Notes: a model not told the origin generated them from the sequence alone. A DNA stretch of 27,292 nucleotides from an uncultured Desulfarculaceae bacterium (GCA_937908275.1 CALERA010000003.1:1-27292), one strand, 5' to 3'; shown: positions 15,345-23,326, numbered from the stretch's first letter. Numbers and translations are program-made.

Positions 15345-15782
15345 CTAGGCCCCGCTGCGATAGGCCCGCTTCCAGGCCGGTTCGGTGCGTTTCTTGAGCG
15401 CGTCGCGGATGGCGGCCTTGAGGGTGGCCTCGGCCAGGGCGGCGCAGTGGCGATGCTCTCGATCCAGGCCGCCCAGGCAGGCCTCCACCGCGCCGGCCTT
15501 GATCTCCCCGGCCTCGGCCAGGCTCTGGCCCCGGGCCAGGCCGGTGATGGCGCTGCCGCAGGCCACGGTGTGCAGGCAACCCTCGGGCAGGAAGCGGATG
15601 TCGGCGATCACCTGGTCTTCCAGACGCAGGTAGATCTCCATGCGGTCGCCGCAGGTGCCGGCGGCGCTGGCATAGCCGTCCGGCTTGGGCAGCACGCCCA
15701 GGTTCTCGGGGGTCAGGGCGTGGACCAGGAAGCGGTCCGCGTCCACCGCGAACTCCCCGGGGTCGTTGGGTGGGTTGGACAT
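15345..15782 (-). CDS. IscU/NifU-type iron-sulfur cluster scaffold protein
   Basis: A 145-residue protein of the NifU_N/IscU family, which assembles Fe-S clusters and passes them to target proteins. The three conserved cysteines are visible as Cys44 (GTCGDRM, with Asp46), Cys69 (LPEGCLHTVACGS) and Cys113 (HRHCAALAEATL), with further cysteines at 75 and 102. The segment AITGLARGQSLAEA is typical. It lacks the C-terminal NFU domain of full-length NifU. It follows the NuoEFG-like/HdrA operon on the same strand, separated by a strong hairpin, and could supply the many clusters of that complex; that link is inferred from position. GGTGGTGA precedes the ATG. Confidence 0.85.
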   Translation of the reverse strand: MSNPPNDPGEFAVDADRFLVHALTPENLGVLPKPDGYASAAGTCGDRMEIYLRLEDQVIADIRFLPEGCLHTVACGSAITGLARGQSLAEAGEIKAGAVEACLGGLDREHRHCAALAEATLKAAIRDALKKRTEPAWKRAYRSGA

Positions 15783-15803
15783 CGGTTCACCACCGGATTG
15801 GGG

Positions 15804-15838
15804 CCGGGGGGCGGACCCATGGCGGGTCCGCCCCCCGG
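15804..15838 (-). terminator. Perfect 15-bp hairpin between the HdrA-MvhD and NifU-like genes
   Basis: Bases 15804-15818 and 15824-15838 form a perfect 15-bp stem with a five-base loop, nine bases past the stop codon of the HdrA-MvhD gene. No T tract follows, so it may be a partial terminator or processing site that lowers expression of the downstream scaffold gene. Confidence 0.55.
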
Positions 15839-15847
15839 GTGATGACG

Positions 15848-18262
15848 CTAGCGCATGGTGTAGTGAGCCACGCCGTCCTTGTGCACGCGGGTGATGACGC
15901 CCTCGGAGACCATCTCGCGCAGGTTGGGCACCAACCGCGCCTCGTCCTCCTTCAGCAGCGCCGCCAACTCGCCGATGCCCAGGGGCTCGGGCTTGGCCTT
16001 CAGGGTGGAGACCAGGCGGGCCTTGGTGTACTCCTCGCGCACCACCACCACCATGTCCTGGTCATAGGCCAGGGCGTGACGCTGGTCGCCGGGGTAGACC
16101 TCCTCCCAGGGCCGCCGCAGGCTGGCGCCCAGCACCCAGCGCACCCGGTCGTTGTTCACGGTGTCGTACATGCCCTGCAGCTTGTCGCGGGTCTCGGGGT
16201 CCTTGGGGATCGGCCCCAGCTTGGCGATCAGCTCGGCGAAGGAATTCACCGCCTGGATGTACTGCTGCGGGTTGTTCAGGTCCACGTGGGCCATGGCGAT
16301 GCGCCGACGGTCGATGCCGCAGACGGTCAGGAGCTTGCGGATCAGGGTGACCCGGCTCCAGGTGTGGTCCACGCCGAAGGAGTGGTGGCAGTCCTCGGGC
16401 GGGCAGCCCAGGAGCAGCACCCCGGGCGCGCCCTCCAGGAAGGCCCGGGCCATGACGCTGGGGTCCAGCTGGCCGATGCAGCTCACCCGCAACAGGTGCA
16501 TGCGGGGGTCGGACTTCAGGCCCTTGATGCCGGCGTTGTCCGCCGCGGCCAGACCGCCCCAGCCGCAACCCCAGCCCATGACCTCGCCCGGGGCCAGGGA
16601 GCGGGCCAGGGCCGTGGCCCGGGCCTCGCGCTGGGCGGTGGTGTTGTTCAGCAGGGTCAGGGCGTGATAGGGGCAGGCCGCGGCGCAGGTGCCGCCGCCG
16701 GTGCAGACCATGGGGTCCACGTGGCGCACCACCGAGGGACCCAGCTTGGCCGGGGGCTCGATGCCGCCGCAGTCGCAGATCTCGTTGCACAGGCCGCAGC
16801 CGATGCAGCGGGAGGGGTCCACCACGCAGACCATGCGCGGGGCGTAGAGCTCGCCGGCCTCGGCCTGGGCCATCATCTCCGCGGTGCGGGTGCCGGCCCG
16901 GCGACCCTGGCGCAGGGTCTCGTGCAGGTCGCAGGGATAGCGGGCCGAGCCGGCCAGGAAGGTCTCGTCACGGCCGACCATCTCCGGGCGCACCTTGGAG
17001 TGCTTGACCTCCAGGAACTCGCCCTCCTTGTGCTTGATGCCCAGGACATGGGCAATGCGGTTGGTCTCCAGGCCCACCGAGCGCCGGGGCGAGAGGATCA
17101 GCTTGTCCCAGGGCATCTCGTACTCGGTGTGGTCCTCGGGCGAGAGATAGTTCAGGAAGCCGGCCTGCACCGTGGGGCGCAGCTCGCCGTCATAGGGCAC
17201 CCAGGTGATGCCCAGCTCCCGGCCCAGCTTGCGCTCGCCGGCCGACAGCGGGATGGACAGCTTCTGGTTGTACATGATGATGACCTGGCAGCGGGGCTCA
17301 TGCTCGCGCATGTAGCGGGCCATGGACCAGGCCGAGCGGGCGGAGAGGTAGGCGAAGTCGTCCTGGCCGCTCTCGTAGTCGTTGAGCCAGAAGACCACCT
17401 TGCCGGACGGTACGCCCAGGGTCCAGATCATCTCCTCGGCCTCGGTGTGGCAGATGACGTTGCGCCCATCGTGGCCGAAGTTGTTGCCCTGGTTCAGCAT
17501 CTGGCCGTCCAGGCAGGCGATGATCGCGCCGGCCTGCAGGATGCGCGGCATTTCGTCGCCCATCTTGAAGCTGACGCTGTAGTTGCCGGTGCGGCCGGTC
17601 AGGCCCACCAGCTCGCCCACCGAGATGCGCTTGATCAGGGGAGACTCCTCCACCTCGCGCATCATGGCCTCCAGGCGGTCATAGTAGTGACGCTCGCCAG
17701 GATAGTGCTCATGGATCATGCGCAGCTCGTCCTGGTACTCGTCGGTGTACATGGCGATGGTGGTGGCGATGTTGCGGCGCAGGAGCTCCTGGGCCGCGGC
17801 GTAGGTGGCGATGCCGCCGCCCAGGATCATCACCGGGCCTTGCATCTCCACCTTTTCCTTGGCCGAGGGGGTCAGGGCGTCCAGGCCGGCGGCGCTGGCG
17901 CCGATGAGCTTGGCCGCCTTGGAGGCCGCCGCCTCGGGGCTCAGGTCGTTGACCGCCGCCACGTGGCCGCGCAGGTTGACCACGTCGATCTGGCCCGCCT
18001 CCAGGCCCGCCGGCTCCAGGGCCTGCTCGAACTTCTTGAGGATCACCCGGGCCTCGCAGCCGGCCACGACCACCCGGTCCAGCTTGTGCTCCTCCACCGC
18101 GGCCTTGAGCACGGCCAGGCCCGGGCTGAGGCAGGAGAAGGGCTCGATCTGGCAATGCGCCACCAGGGGGTTTTGGGAAACCAGCTCCTGGAGCTGCTTC
18201 AGGTCCACCTGGGGAGCGATGCGGCGACCGCACTCGCAGAGGAAAACGCCAACCCGGCTCAT
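15848..18262 (-). CDS. HdrA-MvhD fusion with C-terminal winged-helix-like domain
   Basis: An 804-residue protein. Residues 1-110 match the HdrA N-terminal domain (GVFLCECG, EHKLDRVVVAGC). Residues 140-460 are HdrA-like flavoprotein, but the nucleotide motif reads GGGIATYAAAQ (148-158) instead of GxGxxG and the usual GGRMA segment is missing; the FLAGSARYPCDLHETL end of the domain is kept. A ferredoxin part follows: CIGCGLCNEIC (486-496) is complete, the second motif CTGGGTCAAACP (520-531) lacks one Cys. Residues 560-690 are MvhD-like (GCGWGG, SCIGQ, GCPPEDCHHSFG). About 690-804 is an extra region ending in a winged-helix-like fold. ATG 18262 overlaps the upstream stop (TAATG). It probably links the NuoEFG-like module to a partner oxidoreductase. 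Confidence 0.85.
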   Translation of the reverse strand: MSRVGVFLCECGRRIAPQVDLKQLQELVSQNPLVAHCQIEPFSCLSPGLAVLKAAVEEHKLDRVVVAGCEARVILKKFEQALEPAGLEAGQIDVVNLRGHVAAVNDLSPEAAASKAAKLIGASAAGLDALTPSAKEKVEMQGPVMILGGGIATYAAAQELLRRNIATTIAMYTDEYQDELRMIHEHYPGERHYYDRLEAMMREVEESPLIKRISVGELVGLTGRTGNYSVSFKMGDEMPRILQAGAIIACLDGQMLNQGNNFGHDGRNVICHTEAEEMIWTLGVPSGKVVFWLNDYESGQDDFAYLSARSAWSMARYMREHEPRCQVIIMYNQKLSIPLSAGERKLGRELGITWVPYDGELRPTVQAGFLNYLSPEDHTEYEMPWDKLILSPRRSVGLETNRIAHVLGIKHKEGEFLEVKHSKVRPEMVGRDETFLAGSARYPCDLHETLRQGRRAGTRTAEMMAQAEAGELYAPRMVCVVDPSRCIGCGLCNEICDCGGIEPPAKLGPSVVRHVDPMVCTGGGTCAAACPYHALTLLNNTTAQREARATALARSLAPGEVMGWGCGWGGLAAADNAGIKGLKSDPRMHLLRVSCIGQLDPSVMARAFLEGAPGVLLLGCPPEDCHHSFGVDHTWSRVTLIRKLLTVCGIDRRRIAMAHVDLNNPQQYIQAVNSFAELIAKLGPIPKDPETRDKLQGMYDTVNNDRVRWVLGASLRRPWEEVYPGDQRHALAYDQDMVVVVREEYTKARLVSTLKAKPEPLGIGELAALLKEDEARLVPNLREMVSEGVITRVHKDGVAHYTMR

Positions 18263-18870
18263 TACTTGCCTCCCTTCTCGGCAACCCGGCCCGCGCCCGC
18301 GCCCCGGATGGCGTCCAACCGGGCGCTCATGGCCCCGGTGGGACAAACCGTGACGCAGGACCCGCAGGCCACGCAGGCGTCGGCCGCCACCTCATAGGGG
18401 GAGCCGATTTTCTTGTGCACGCCGCGCCCGACGGTGGAGATGGCCGAGACGCCGACCACCTCGCGGCAGACCCGCACGCACAGACCGCAGAGGATGCACT
18501 GCTCCTCGGGGTTGTGACTCTCGAAACGGGTGGTCTTCACGCCGTACTCGGCGGCCAGGGCCCGCAGCTCGGGGCTGGCCGGGCACTCGGCCAGGAGCAT
18601 CTCCAGGATCCAGCGGCGGACGTTGCGCACCCGGGGGCTGTCGGTTTTCACGTTCAGGCCCTCGGCCACCGGATACATGCAGGAGATGACGACCTTGGAC
18701 CAGGTCTCGTCGCCGATCTCCACCACGCACAGGCGGCAGGCCCCGCTGGGCTCCACGGCCTCGTGATAGCAGAGGGTGGGGATGTGGATGCCGTGCTGGC
18801 GGGCCGTCTCCAGCACCGTCCAGCCGGTCTGGGCCTGCACCTGGCGGCCGTCGATAACCATGTTTATCAT
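18262..18870 (-). CDS. NuoG N-terminus-like Fe-S subunit (2Fe-2S plus 2x4Fe-4S)
   Basis: A 202-residue electron-transfer subunit. It begins with a plant-type [2Fe-2S] domain (Cys34, Cys45, Cys48, Cys64). The Cys3His [4Fe-4S] motif of true NuoG is absent: the corresponding stretch reads LLAECPASPELRALAAEYG. Two ferredoxin motifs follow, CILCGLCVRVC (125-135) and CVACGSCVTVC (166-176). The molybdopterin-type domain of NuoG is missing, so this is a short HoxU/HndD-N-like electron wire. ATG 18870 has GGAGGAG four bases upstream; an in-frame ATG lies three codons later. It follows the NuoF-like gene by 17 bases and overlaps the next gene by one base. Confidence 0.88.
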   Translation of the reverse strand: MINMVIDGRQVQAQTGWTVLETARQHGIHIPTLCYHEAVEPSGACRLCVVEIGDETWSKVVISCMYPVAEGLNVKTDSPRVRNVRRWILEMLLAECPASPELRALAAEYGVKTTRFESHNPEEQCILCGLCVRVCREVVGVSAISTVGRGVHKKIGSPYEVAADACVACGSCVTVCPTGAMSARLDAIRGAGAGRVAEKGGK

Positions 18871-18887
18871 GACTCTCCTCCGCCCTC

Positions 18888-20786
18888 TCAGGCCACGTTG
18901 ACCGCGCCGAACTTGCACGATTCCATGCAGATTCCGCAGCGGATGCAGAGTTCTTGGTTGATGACGTGGGGCTTCTTCTTCTCGCCCGTGATGGCGTTCT
19001 GGGGGCACTGGCGGGCGCAGGTCATGCACCCGGTGCACTTGTCGGCGTCGATGCCGTAGGTGATCAGGTCCTTGCAGACCCCGGCCGGACAGCGCTTTTC
19101 GTTGATGTGGGCCAGGTACTCGTCCTTGAAGTACTTCAGGGTGGTGAGCACCGGGTTGGGGGCGCTGCCGCCCAGGGCGCAGAGGGCGCCGTCCTGCACC
19201 GCCTGGGCCAGGCTCACCAGGTCCTCAATGTCCTTCTCGCTGCCGACGCCCCGGCTGAAGCCGTCGAGGATCTCGCGCATCCGGGTCAGGCCCAGGCGGC
19301 AGGGCACGCACTTGCCGCAGGATTCCTCTTCCAGGAAGCGCAGGAAGTAGCGGGCCACGTCCACCACGCAGTCGCGCTTGTCCATGACGATCATGCCGCC
19401 GGAGCCCATCATGGAGCCGGCCTTGGTCAGCGAATCGAAATCCACCGCCACGTCGCGCATGTCGTAGGGCAGGCAGCCGCCGGAGGGGCCGCCGGTCTGC
19501 ACCGCCTTGAAGGGCTCGCCGCCGGGCACGCCGCCGCCGATGTCCTCGATGATGTGCACCAGCGGGGTGCCCATGGGGACCTCGACCAGGCCCACGTTGT
19601 TGACCTTGCCCACCAGGCTGAAGACCTTGGTGCCGGTGCTGTGGGGCACGCCCAGGCTGGCGTACCACTCGCCGCCCTTCTCGATGATCTGGGCGATGTT
19701 GGCCCAGCTCTCCACGTTGTTGAGCACCGTGGGCCGGCCCCAGAGGCCTTCCTCGACCGAGCGCACGTACTTGGGCTTGGGCTCGCCGGCCCGGCCCTCG
19801 ATGGAGGTGAACAGGGCGGTGGACTCGCCGCAGACAAAGGCGCCGGCGCCGCGGTTGATCTGCACGTCGAAGTCGAAGCCCGAGCCCAGGATGTTCTTGC
19901 CCAACAGGCCCAGGGCCCGGGCCTGGTCCATGGCGATGGTCAGGTGCTTGATGGCCACCGGATACTCGGCCCGGACGTACATGTAGCCCTGATGGGCCCC
20001 CAGGGCGTAGGCCCCCAGAATCAGGCCCTCCAGCACCGCGTGGGGGTCGCCCTCCATCACCATGCAGTCCATGAACGCGCCGGGGTCGCCCTCGTCGCCG
20101 TTGACCACCACGTAGGCCGGGTAGCCCTTCTTCTTGATGGCGGCCAGGGCGCTCTTCCACTTGCGGCCGGTGGGGAAGCCCGCGCCGCCGCGGCCGCGCA
20201 GGCCCGAGCGCTCGACCTCGGACACCACCTGCTCCGGGGTCATCTGGTACAGGGCCTTGGCCAGGGCCTGGTATCCGCCGGCGGCGATGGTGTCATTGAT
20301 GTCGGTGGGATCGATGGTGCCGATGCGGCCCAGGACCACCCGGTGCTGCAACTTGTAGAAGGGGATGTCCTCCTCGCGGGCGATGGCCTCGCCGGTCTGG
20401 AGGTCCTTGTACAACAGGCGCTCCACCACCTGGCCGTTGACCAGGGTGGAGTCGACGATCTCGTCGGCGTCGGCCGCGGAGACCTTCTGATAGAACAGGC
20501 CCTGGGGTTGGATCACCACCAGGGGGCCGCGCGAGCAGAAGCCGCGGCAGCCGGTGGTCTTGATCAGGGGCCGGACCTTGGCGTCGATGCCGGCCTTGGC
20601 CAGGGATTTCTTCAGGGCCGCCTCCACCTGCTGGGCCCCGCTGGCCAGGCAGCCGGTGCCGTAGCAGACGATGACCTCCTGCTGGTTGGGATCGCGCTGG
20701 GCCAGGATGCTATCGCGCAGGCTGGCCAGATCTTGCGGCGAATTCAGCCGCGCCGCCGAAGCCGCCTCAGTGGTTGCCACTGGCAT
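18888..20786 (-). CDS. NuoF-like NADH-oxidising flavoprotein subunit
   Basis: A 632-residue subunit of the NuoF/HndC/HoxF type. Residues 35-110 are a thioredoxin-like [2Fe-2S] domain (Cys41, Cys46, Cys80, Cys84). The FMN/NAD(H) domain shows GRGGAGFPTGRKW near 198-210 and NGDEGDPGAF near 229-238, then ESCGKCVPCRLG with Cys490, Cys493, Cys496 and Cys536 for the N3-type [4Fe-4S] cluster. The C-terminus adds two ferredoxin motifs (Cys584-594 and Cys614-624), absent from respiratory NuoF but usual in soluble bifurcating enzymes. It should exchange electrons with NAD(H) and feed the HdrA-like partner. GGAGGAAGAC precedes the ATG; the NuoE-like gene ends 27 bases upstream. Confidence 0.92.
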   Translation of the reverse strand: MPVATTEAASAARLNSPQDLASLRDSILAQRDPNQQEVIVCYGTGCLASGAQQVEAALKKSLAKAGIDAKVRPLIKTTGCRGFCSRGPLVVIQPQGLFYQKVSAADADEIVDSTLVNGQVVERLLYKDLQTGEAIAREEDIPFYKLQHRVVLGRIGTIDPTDINDTIAAGGYQALAKALYQMTPEQVVSEVERSGLRGRGGAGFPTGRKWKSALAAIKKKGYPAYVVVNGDEGDPGAFMDCMVMEGDPHAVLEGLILGAYALGAHQGYMYVRAEYPVAIKHLTIAMDQARALGLLGKNILGSGFDFDVQINRGAGAFVCGESTALFTSIEGRAGEPKPKYVRSVEEGLWGRPTVLNNVESWANIAQIIEKGGEWYASLGVPHSTGTKVFSLVGKVNNVGLVEVPMGTPLVHIIEDIGGGVPGGEPFKAVQTGGPSGGCLPYDMRDVAVDFDSLTKAGSMMGSGGMIVMDKRDCVVDVARYFLRFLEEESCGKCVPCRLGLTRMREILDGFSRGVGSEKDIEDLVSLAQAVQDGALCALGGSAPNPVLTTLKYFKDEYLAHINEKRCPAGVCKDLITYGIDADKCTGCMTCARQCPQNAITGEKKKPHVINQELCIRCGICMESCKFGAVNVA

Positions 20787-20813
20787 GTCTTCCTCCTTAG
20801 TTAACCAGGCGGC

Positions 20814-21281
20814 CTAGCGGGCCGTGACGTCCTTGAGCACCTTGTCGAGCTTGCGCGAGGTGGCCTGGGCGGTGTAGTCCTCGTCCACCACCACCACCGG
20901 GCTCAGGGCGCAGCAGCCCAGGCAGTTGACCGTCTCCAGGGTGAACTGGAGGTCGTCGGTGGTCTCGCCGGTCTTGATGCCCAGCTTGCGCTCCAGGTCC
21001 TGCACCAGGCGCTCGCTGCCCTTCAGGTGGCAGGCGGTGCCCTGGCAGACCTTGATCTCGTGCTCGCCGCGGGGCTCCAGGCGGAAGGACTGATAGAAGG
21101 TCGCGGTGGCGTAGGCGGTGCTGAAGGGCACCCCGGTGTGGTCGCAGACCAGCTCCAGGGCCTCGCGCGAGATGTAGTGATAGGCGGCCTGGATGTCCTG
21201 CAACAGGAAGATCAGGAATTCCGGCTTGCCCGGGTAGCGCTCGATGATCTCGTCAATGTCGATCAACGGGGACGTGGACAT
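20814..21281 (-). CDS. NuoE-like [2Fe-2S] thioredoxin-fold subunit
   Basis: A 155-residue protein of the NuoE/HndA family. The N-terminal helical bundle contains EFLIFLLQDIQAAYHYIS and VPFSTAYATATFYQSF; the C-terminal thioredoxin-like domain binds a [2Fe-2S] cluster through Cys79, Cys84, Cys120 and Cys124 (C-x4-C and C-x3-C). It pairs with the NuoF-like subunit in NADH-linked complexes. ATG 21281 has AGGAGAGGG upstream and matches the family start; the frame extends upstream to 21359, but that would cross the predicted sigma-54 promoter. It is the first gene of the four-gene redox operon, driven by that promoter about 50 bases ahead. Confidence 0.92.
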   Translation of the reverse strand: MSTSPLIDIDEIIERYPGKPEFLIFLLQDIQAAYHYISREALELVCDHTGVPFSTAYATATFYQSFRLEPRGEHEIKVCQGTACHLKGSERLVQDLERKLGIKTGETTDDLQFTLETVNCLGCCALSPVVVVDEDYTAQATSRKLDKVLKDVTAR

Positions 21282-21342
21282 GATCCCTCTCCTTAGGCTT
21301 GCGGGGCGTGTGTCAGGGGGCCTGTCGGCCGACCCGCGATGG

Positions 21343-21358
21343 TGCAAGCCAGGGGCCA
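21343..21358 (-). promoter_or_regulatory. Sigma-54 (-24/-12) promoter of the NuoEFG-like/HdrA operon
   Basis: Minus strand TGGCCC-N5-TTGCA: GG and GC are separated by exactly ten bases, and the match to the TGGCAC-N5-TTGCA consensus has one mismatch. Transcription would begin near 21332, giving about 50 bases of leader before the NuoE-like ATG at 21281. An adjacent sigma-54 activator gene and repeated upstream motifs support the call. Confidence 0.8.
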
Positions 21359-21419
21359 AGACGTTATCATATTGTTATTTCATGTTAATTTGGGGAATAG
21401 CCTGAGATGGCGGAGTTTC

Positions 21420-21437
21420 TGAAACATGCTTGTTTCA
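21420..21437. promoter_or_regulatory. Dyad activator site (TGAAACA-N4-TGTTTCA)
   Basis: TGAAACATGCTTGTTTCA has perfect 7-bp arms around four bases. Its centre is about 95 bases upstream of the predicted start of transcription, a normal distance for a sigma-54 activator site. The same half-site recurs at 21550-21577. The likely binder is the Fis-type HTH of the 21577-23316 regulator. Confidence 0.65.
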
Positions 21438-21549
21438 GGGTGGATTGCGCGGGGGGCGGTGCGAAACGGGGGGAAAATCGAGATAGCTATTTGATTATAT
21501 GATTAATATTCTGATTTATCCTAGCCGTGCAACATGAAATACGATTCAA

Positions 21550-21577
21550 TGAAACATTTGAAACATACCTGAAACAT
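21550..21577. promoter_or_regulatory. Triple direct repeat of TGAAACAT
   Basis: TGAAACAT occurs at 21550-21557, 21559-21566 and 21570-21577, spaced 9 and 11 bases, the last copy touching the stop codon of the regulator gene. Copies share the half-site of the dyad at 21420-21437. Between the two clusters lies a very AT-rich stretch (about 21478-21550) that could bend DNA; a convincing IHF site was not found. Confidence 0.55.
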
Positions 21578-23316
21578 CAGAGCCCGAACTGCTTCATCTT
21601 GCGCCAGAGGGAGGTGCGGCTCAGGCCCAACAGGGTCGCGGCCTGGCCCCGGTTGCCCCGGCAGGCGGTCAGGGCCTGACGGATAGCCGCCTCCTCCGAG
21701 TCCAGGCCAGCGTGGGGGGTGTCGGCCAGGGGCGGCTGGTCGCCCTGGCCCTCCAGGGGCGGCAGGTGTTTGATAAAGATCACCGGACCCTTGACGAAGA
21801 CAAAGGCGTATTCCAGGGTGCGCTCCAGCTCGCGCACGTTGCCGGGCCAGTCATAAGTCATGAATAGTTTCATGACCTTGGGGTCCAGCATCCGCACTTC
21901 GCGGCCGTAGCTCCGGTTGAAGCGCTCCATGAAGTGGCTGACCAGCAGCGGGATGTCCTCCCGGCGGCGGCGCAGGGGCGGCAGGATCAGGGGCACGGTG
22001 CGCAGGCGATAGTAGAGGTCCTCGCGGAAGCGGCCCTCGCGCCGGGCCAGGGTCAGGTCCAGGTTGGTGGCGCTGATGATGCGGGCCTCCATGGGGATCA
22101 GGCGGGTGCCGCCCACCCGCTCGAAGACCCGCTGCTCCAGCACCCGCAAGAGCTTGACCTGCAGGTCCGGGCGCAGTTCGCCGATCTCGTCCAGGAACAG
22201 GGTGCCGCCCTTGGCCAGCTCGAAGCGGCCCACCTTGGAGGCCACCGCGCCGGTGAAGGCCGCCTTTTCGTGGCCAAACAGCTCGGACTCCAGCAGGGTC
22301 TCGGCCAGGGCGGCGCAGTTGACCGCCACGAAGGGGCCTTCCCGCCGGGGCGACTGATGGTGGATGGCCCGGGCGAACAGCTCCTTGCCGGTGCCGCTCT
22401 CGCCCTGGAGGAGCACGTTGGCCTCGCTGGCGGCCACGTCGGGCAGCATCTCGAACAGATCGCGCATGGGCTCGGAATCGCCGACAATATCCGAGAACCC
22501 GCAGCGCCCGGCCAGGGCCGCGCCATCCTGGAGGTCGGCCAGGGGGCGAAAGGTCTCCACCGCCCCCACCACCGTCCCGTCGGCGTCCTTGACCACGCTG
22601 GTGTTGATCAGGAGGCCCAGGTGCGCCCCGCCCTTGTCCAGGATGCGCACGTCCTGGTCCATCCGGGTCAGGCCGGTCTCCAGGGTGGTGCGCAGGGGGC
22701 AGCCGGACTGGCAGAGGTCGGAGCGGAAGATGTCCCAACAATGCCGGCCCAGGACCTCTTGGCGGCTGTAGCCGGTGATCTGCTCGGCGGTGTGGTTGAA
22801 GGAGGTGATGCGCCAGCGGGTGTTGATGGTGAAGATGCCCTCGGCCATGCTCTCGAACAGGGTCTGGTAGCCCAAACGGGGCAGGATCGGCAGACTGTCG
22901 TCCAGCCCGGCCTCGGGCAGGTCCTCCTGGCGAAAGCTGAGCATCGCCCCCAGGGGCTGGCGGCCGCCGCCCAGCACCGGGGCCACCTCCAGCACGCAGT
23001 CGTGCCCCCGGCCGGTGGCGTCCAGCAGGCGGGCCTCGATCTCCAGGCTCTCCTCGCCCTGTCCCAGGGCCGCCTCCAGGGCGCTCTGCACCAGCCCCAG
23101 GTTGGGGCCTTCCACCAACTCGTCCAGGCGCAGGGGGTCGCCGGGCTGCACGTCCCGGCCCAGCAGGCGGCTGGCGCGCTGGTTGGCGGCCATCAGGCGC
23201 AGGGAGCGGTCCAGCACCAAGGCCCCGGCGCCCATGCCCCACACCGCCGCATCGGGGACATCCCCGTTGGGCCGCCCCCCCTTCTCAACGCTCATGGACT
23301 CGCTTTTCCAGCCCAT
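21577..23316 (-). CDS. Sigma-54-dependent activator, PAS-PAS-AAA+-Fis
   Basis: A 579-residue enhancer-binding protein. A first PAS-like domain covers about residues 25-130 and a second about 145-260, the latter containing Cys193, Cys202 and Cys206 (HCWDIFRSDLCQSGCPL). The AAA+ domain (275-515) has Walker A GESGTGKE (305-312), Walker B GGTLFLDE (370-377) and the sigma-54 contact loop KAAFTGA (351-357), where the usual first Gly of GAFTGA is Ala. The Fis-type helix-turn-helix is at 558-575. There is no receiver domain, so it probably senses a redox or small-molecule signal itself. It most likely controls the redox operon just downstream. The start is uncertain: ATG 23316 or ATG 23295 (MSVEK), neither with a strong ribosome binding site. 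Confidence 0.9.
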   Translation of the reverse strand: MGWKSESMSVEKGGRPNGDVPDAAVWGMGAGALVLDRSLRLMAANQRASRLLGRDVQPGDPLRLDELVEGPNLGLVQSALEAALGQGEESLEIEARLLDATGRGHDCVLEVAPVLGGGRQPLGAMLSFRQEDLPEAGLDDSLPILPRLGYQTLFESMAEGIFTINTRWRITSFNHTAEQITGYSRQEVLGRHCWDIFRSDLCQSGCPLRTTLETGLTRMDQDVRILDKGGAHLGLLINTSVVKDADGTVVGAVETFRPLADLQDGAALAGRCGFSDIVGDSEPMRDLFEMLPDVAASEANVLLQGESGTGKELFARAIHHQSPRREGPFVAVNCAALAETLLESELFGHEKAAFTGAVASKVGRFELAKGGTLFLDEIGELRPDLQVKLLRVLEQRVFERVGGTRLIPMEARIISATNLDLTLARREGRFREDLYYRLRTVPLILPPLRRRREDIPLLVSHFMERFNRSYGREVRMLDPKVMKLFMTYDWPGNVRELERTLEYAFVFVKGPVIFIKHLPPLEGQGDQPPLADTPHAGLDSEEAAIRQALTACRGNRGQAATLLGLSRTSLWRKMKQFGL

Positions 23317-23326
23317 CCGGGCGGCT

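Noticed and set aside
21478..21550. IHF site between the sigma-54 activator sites and the promoter
   Set aside because: AT-rich and suggestive (CTATTTGATT), but it misses part of the consensus.
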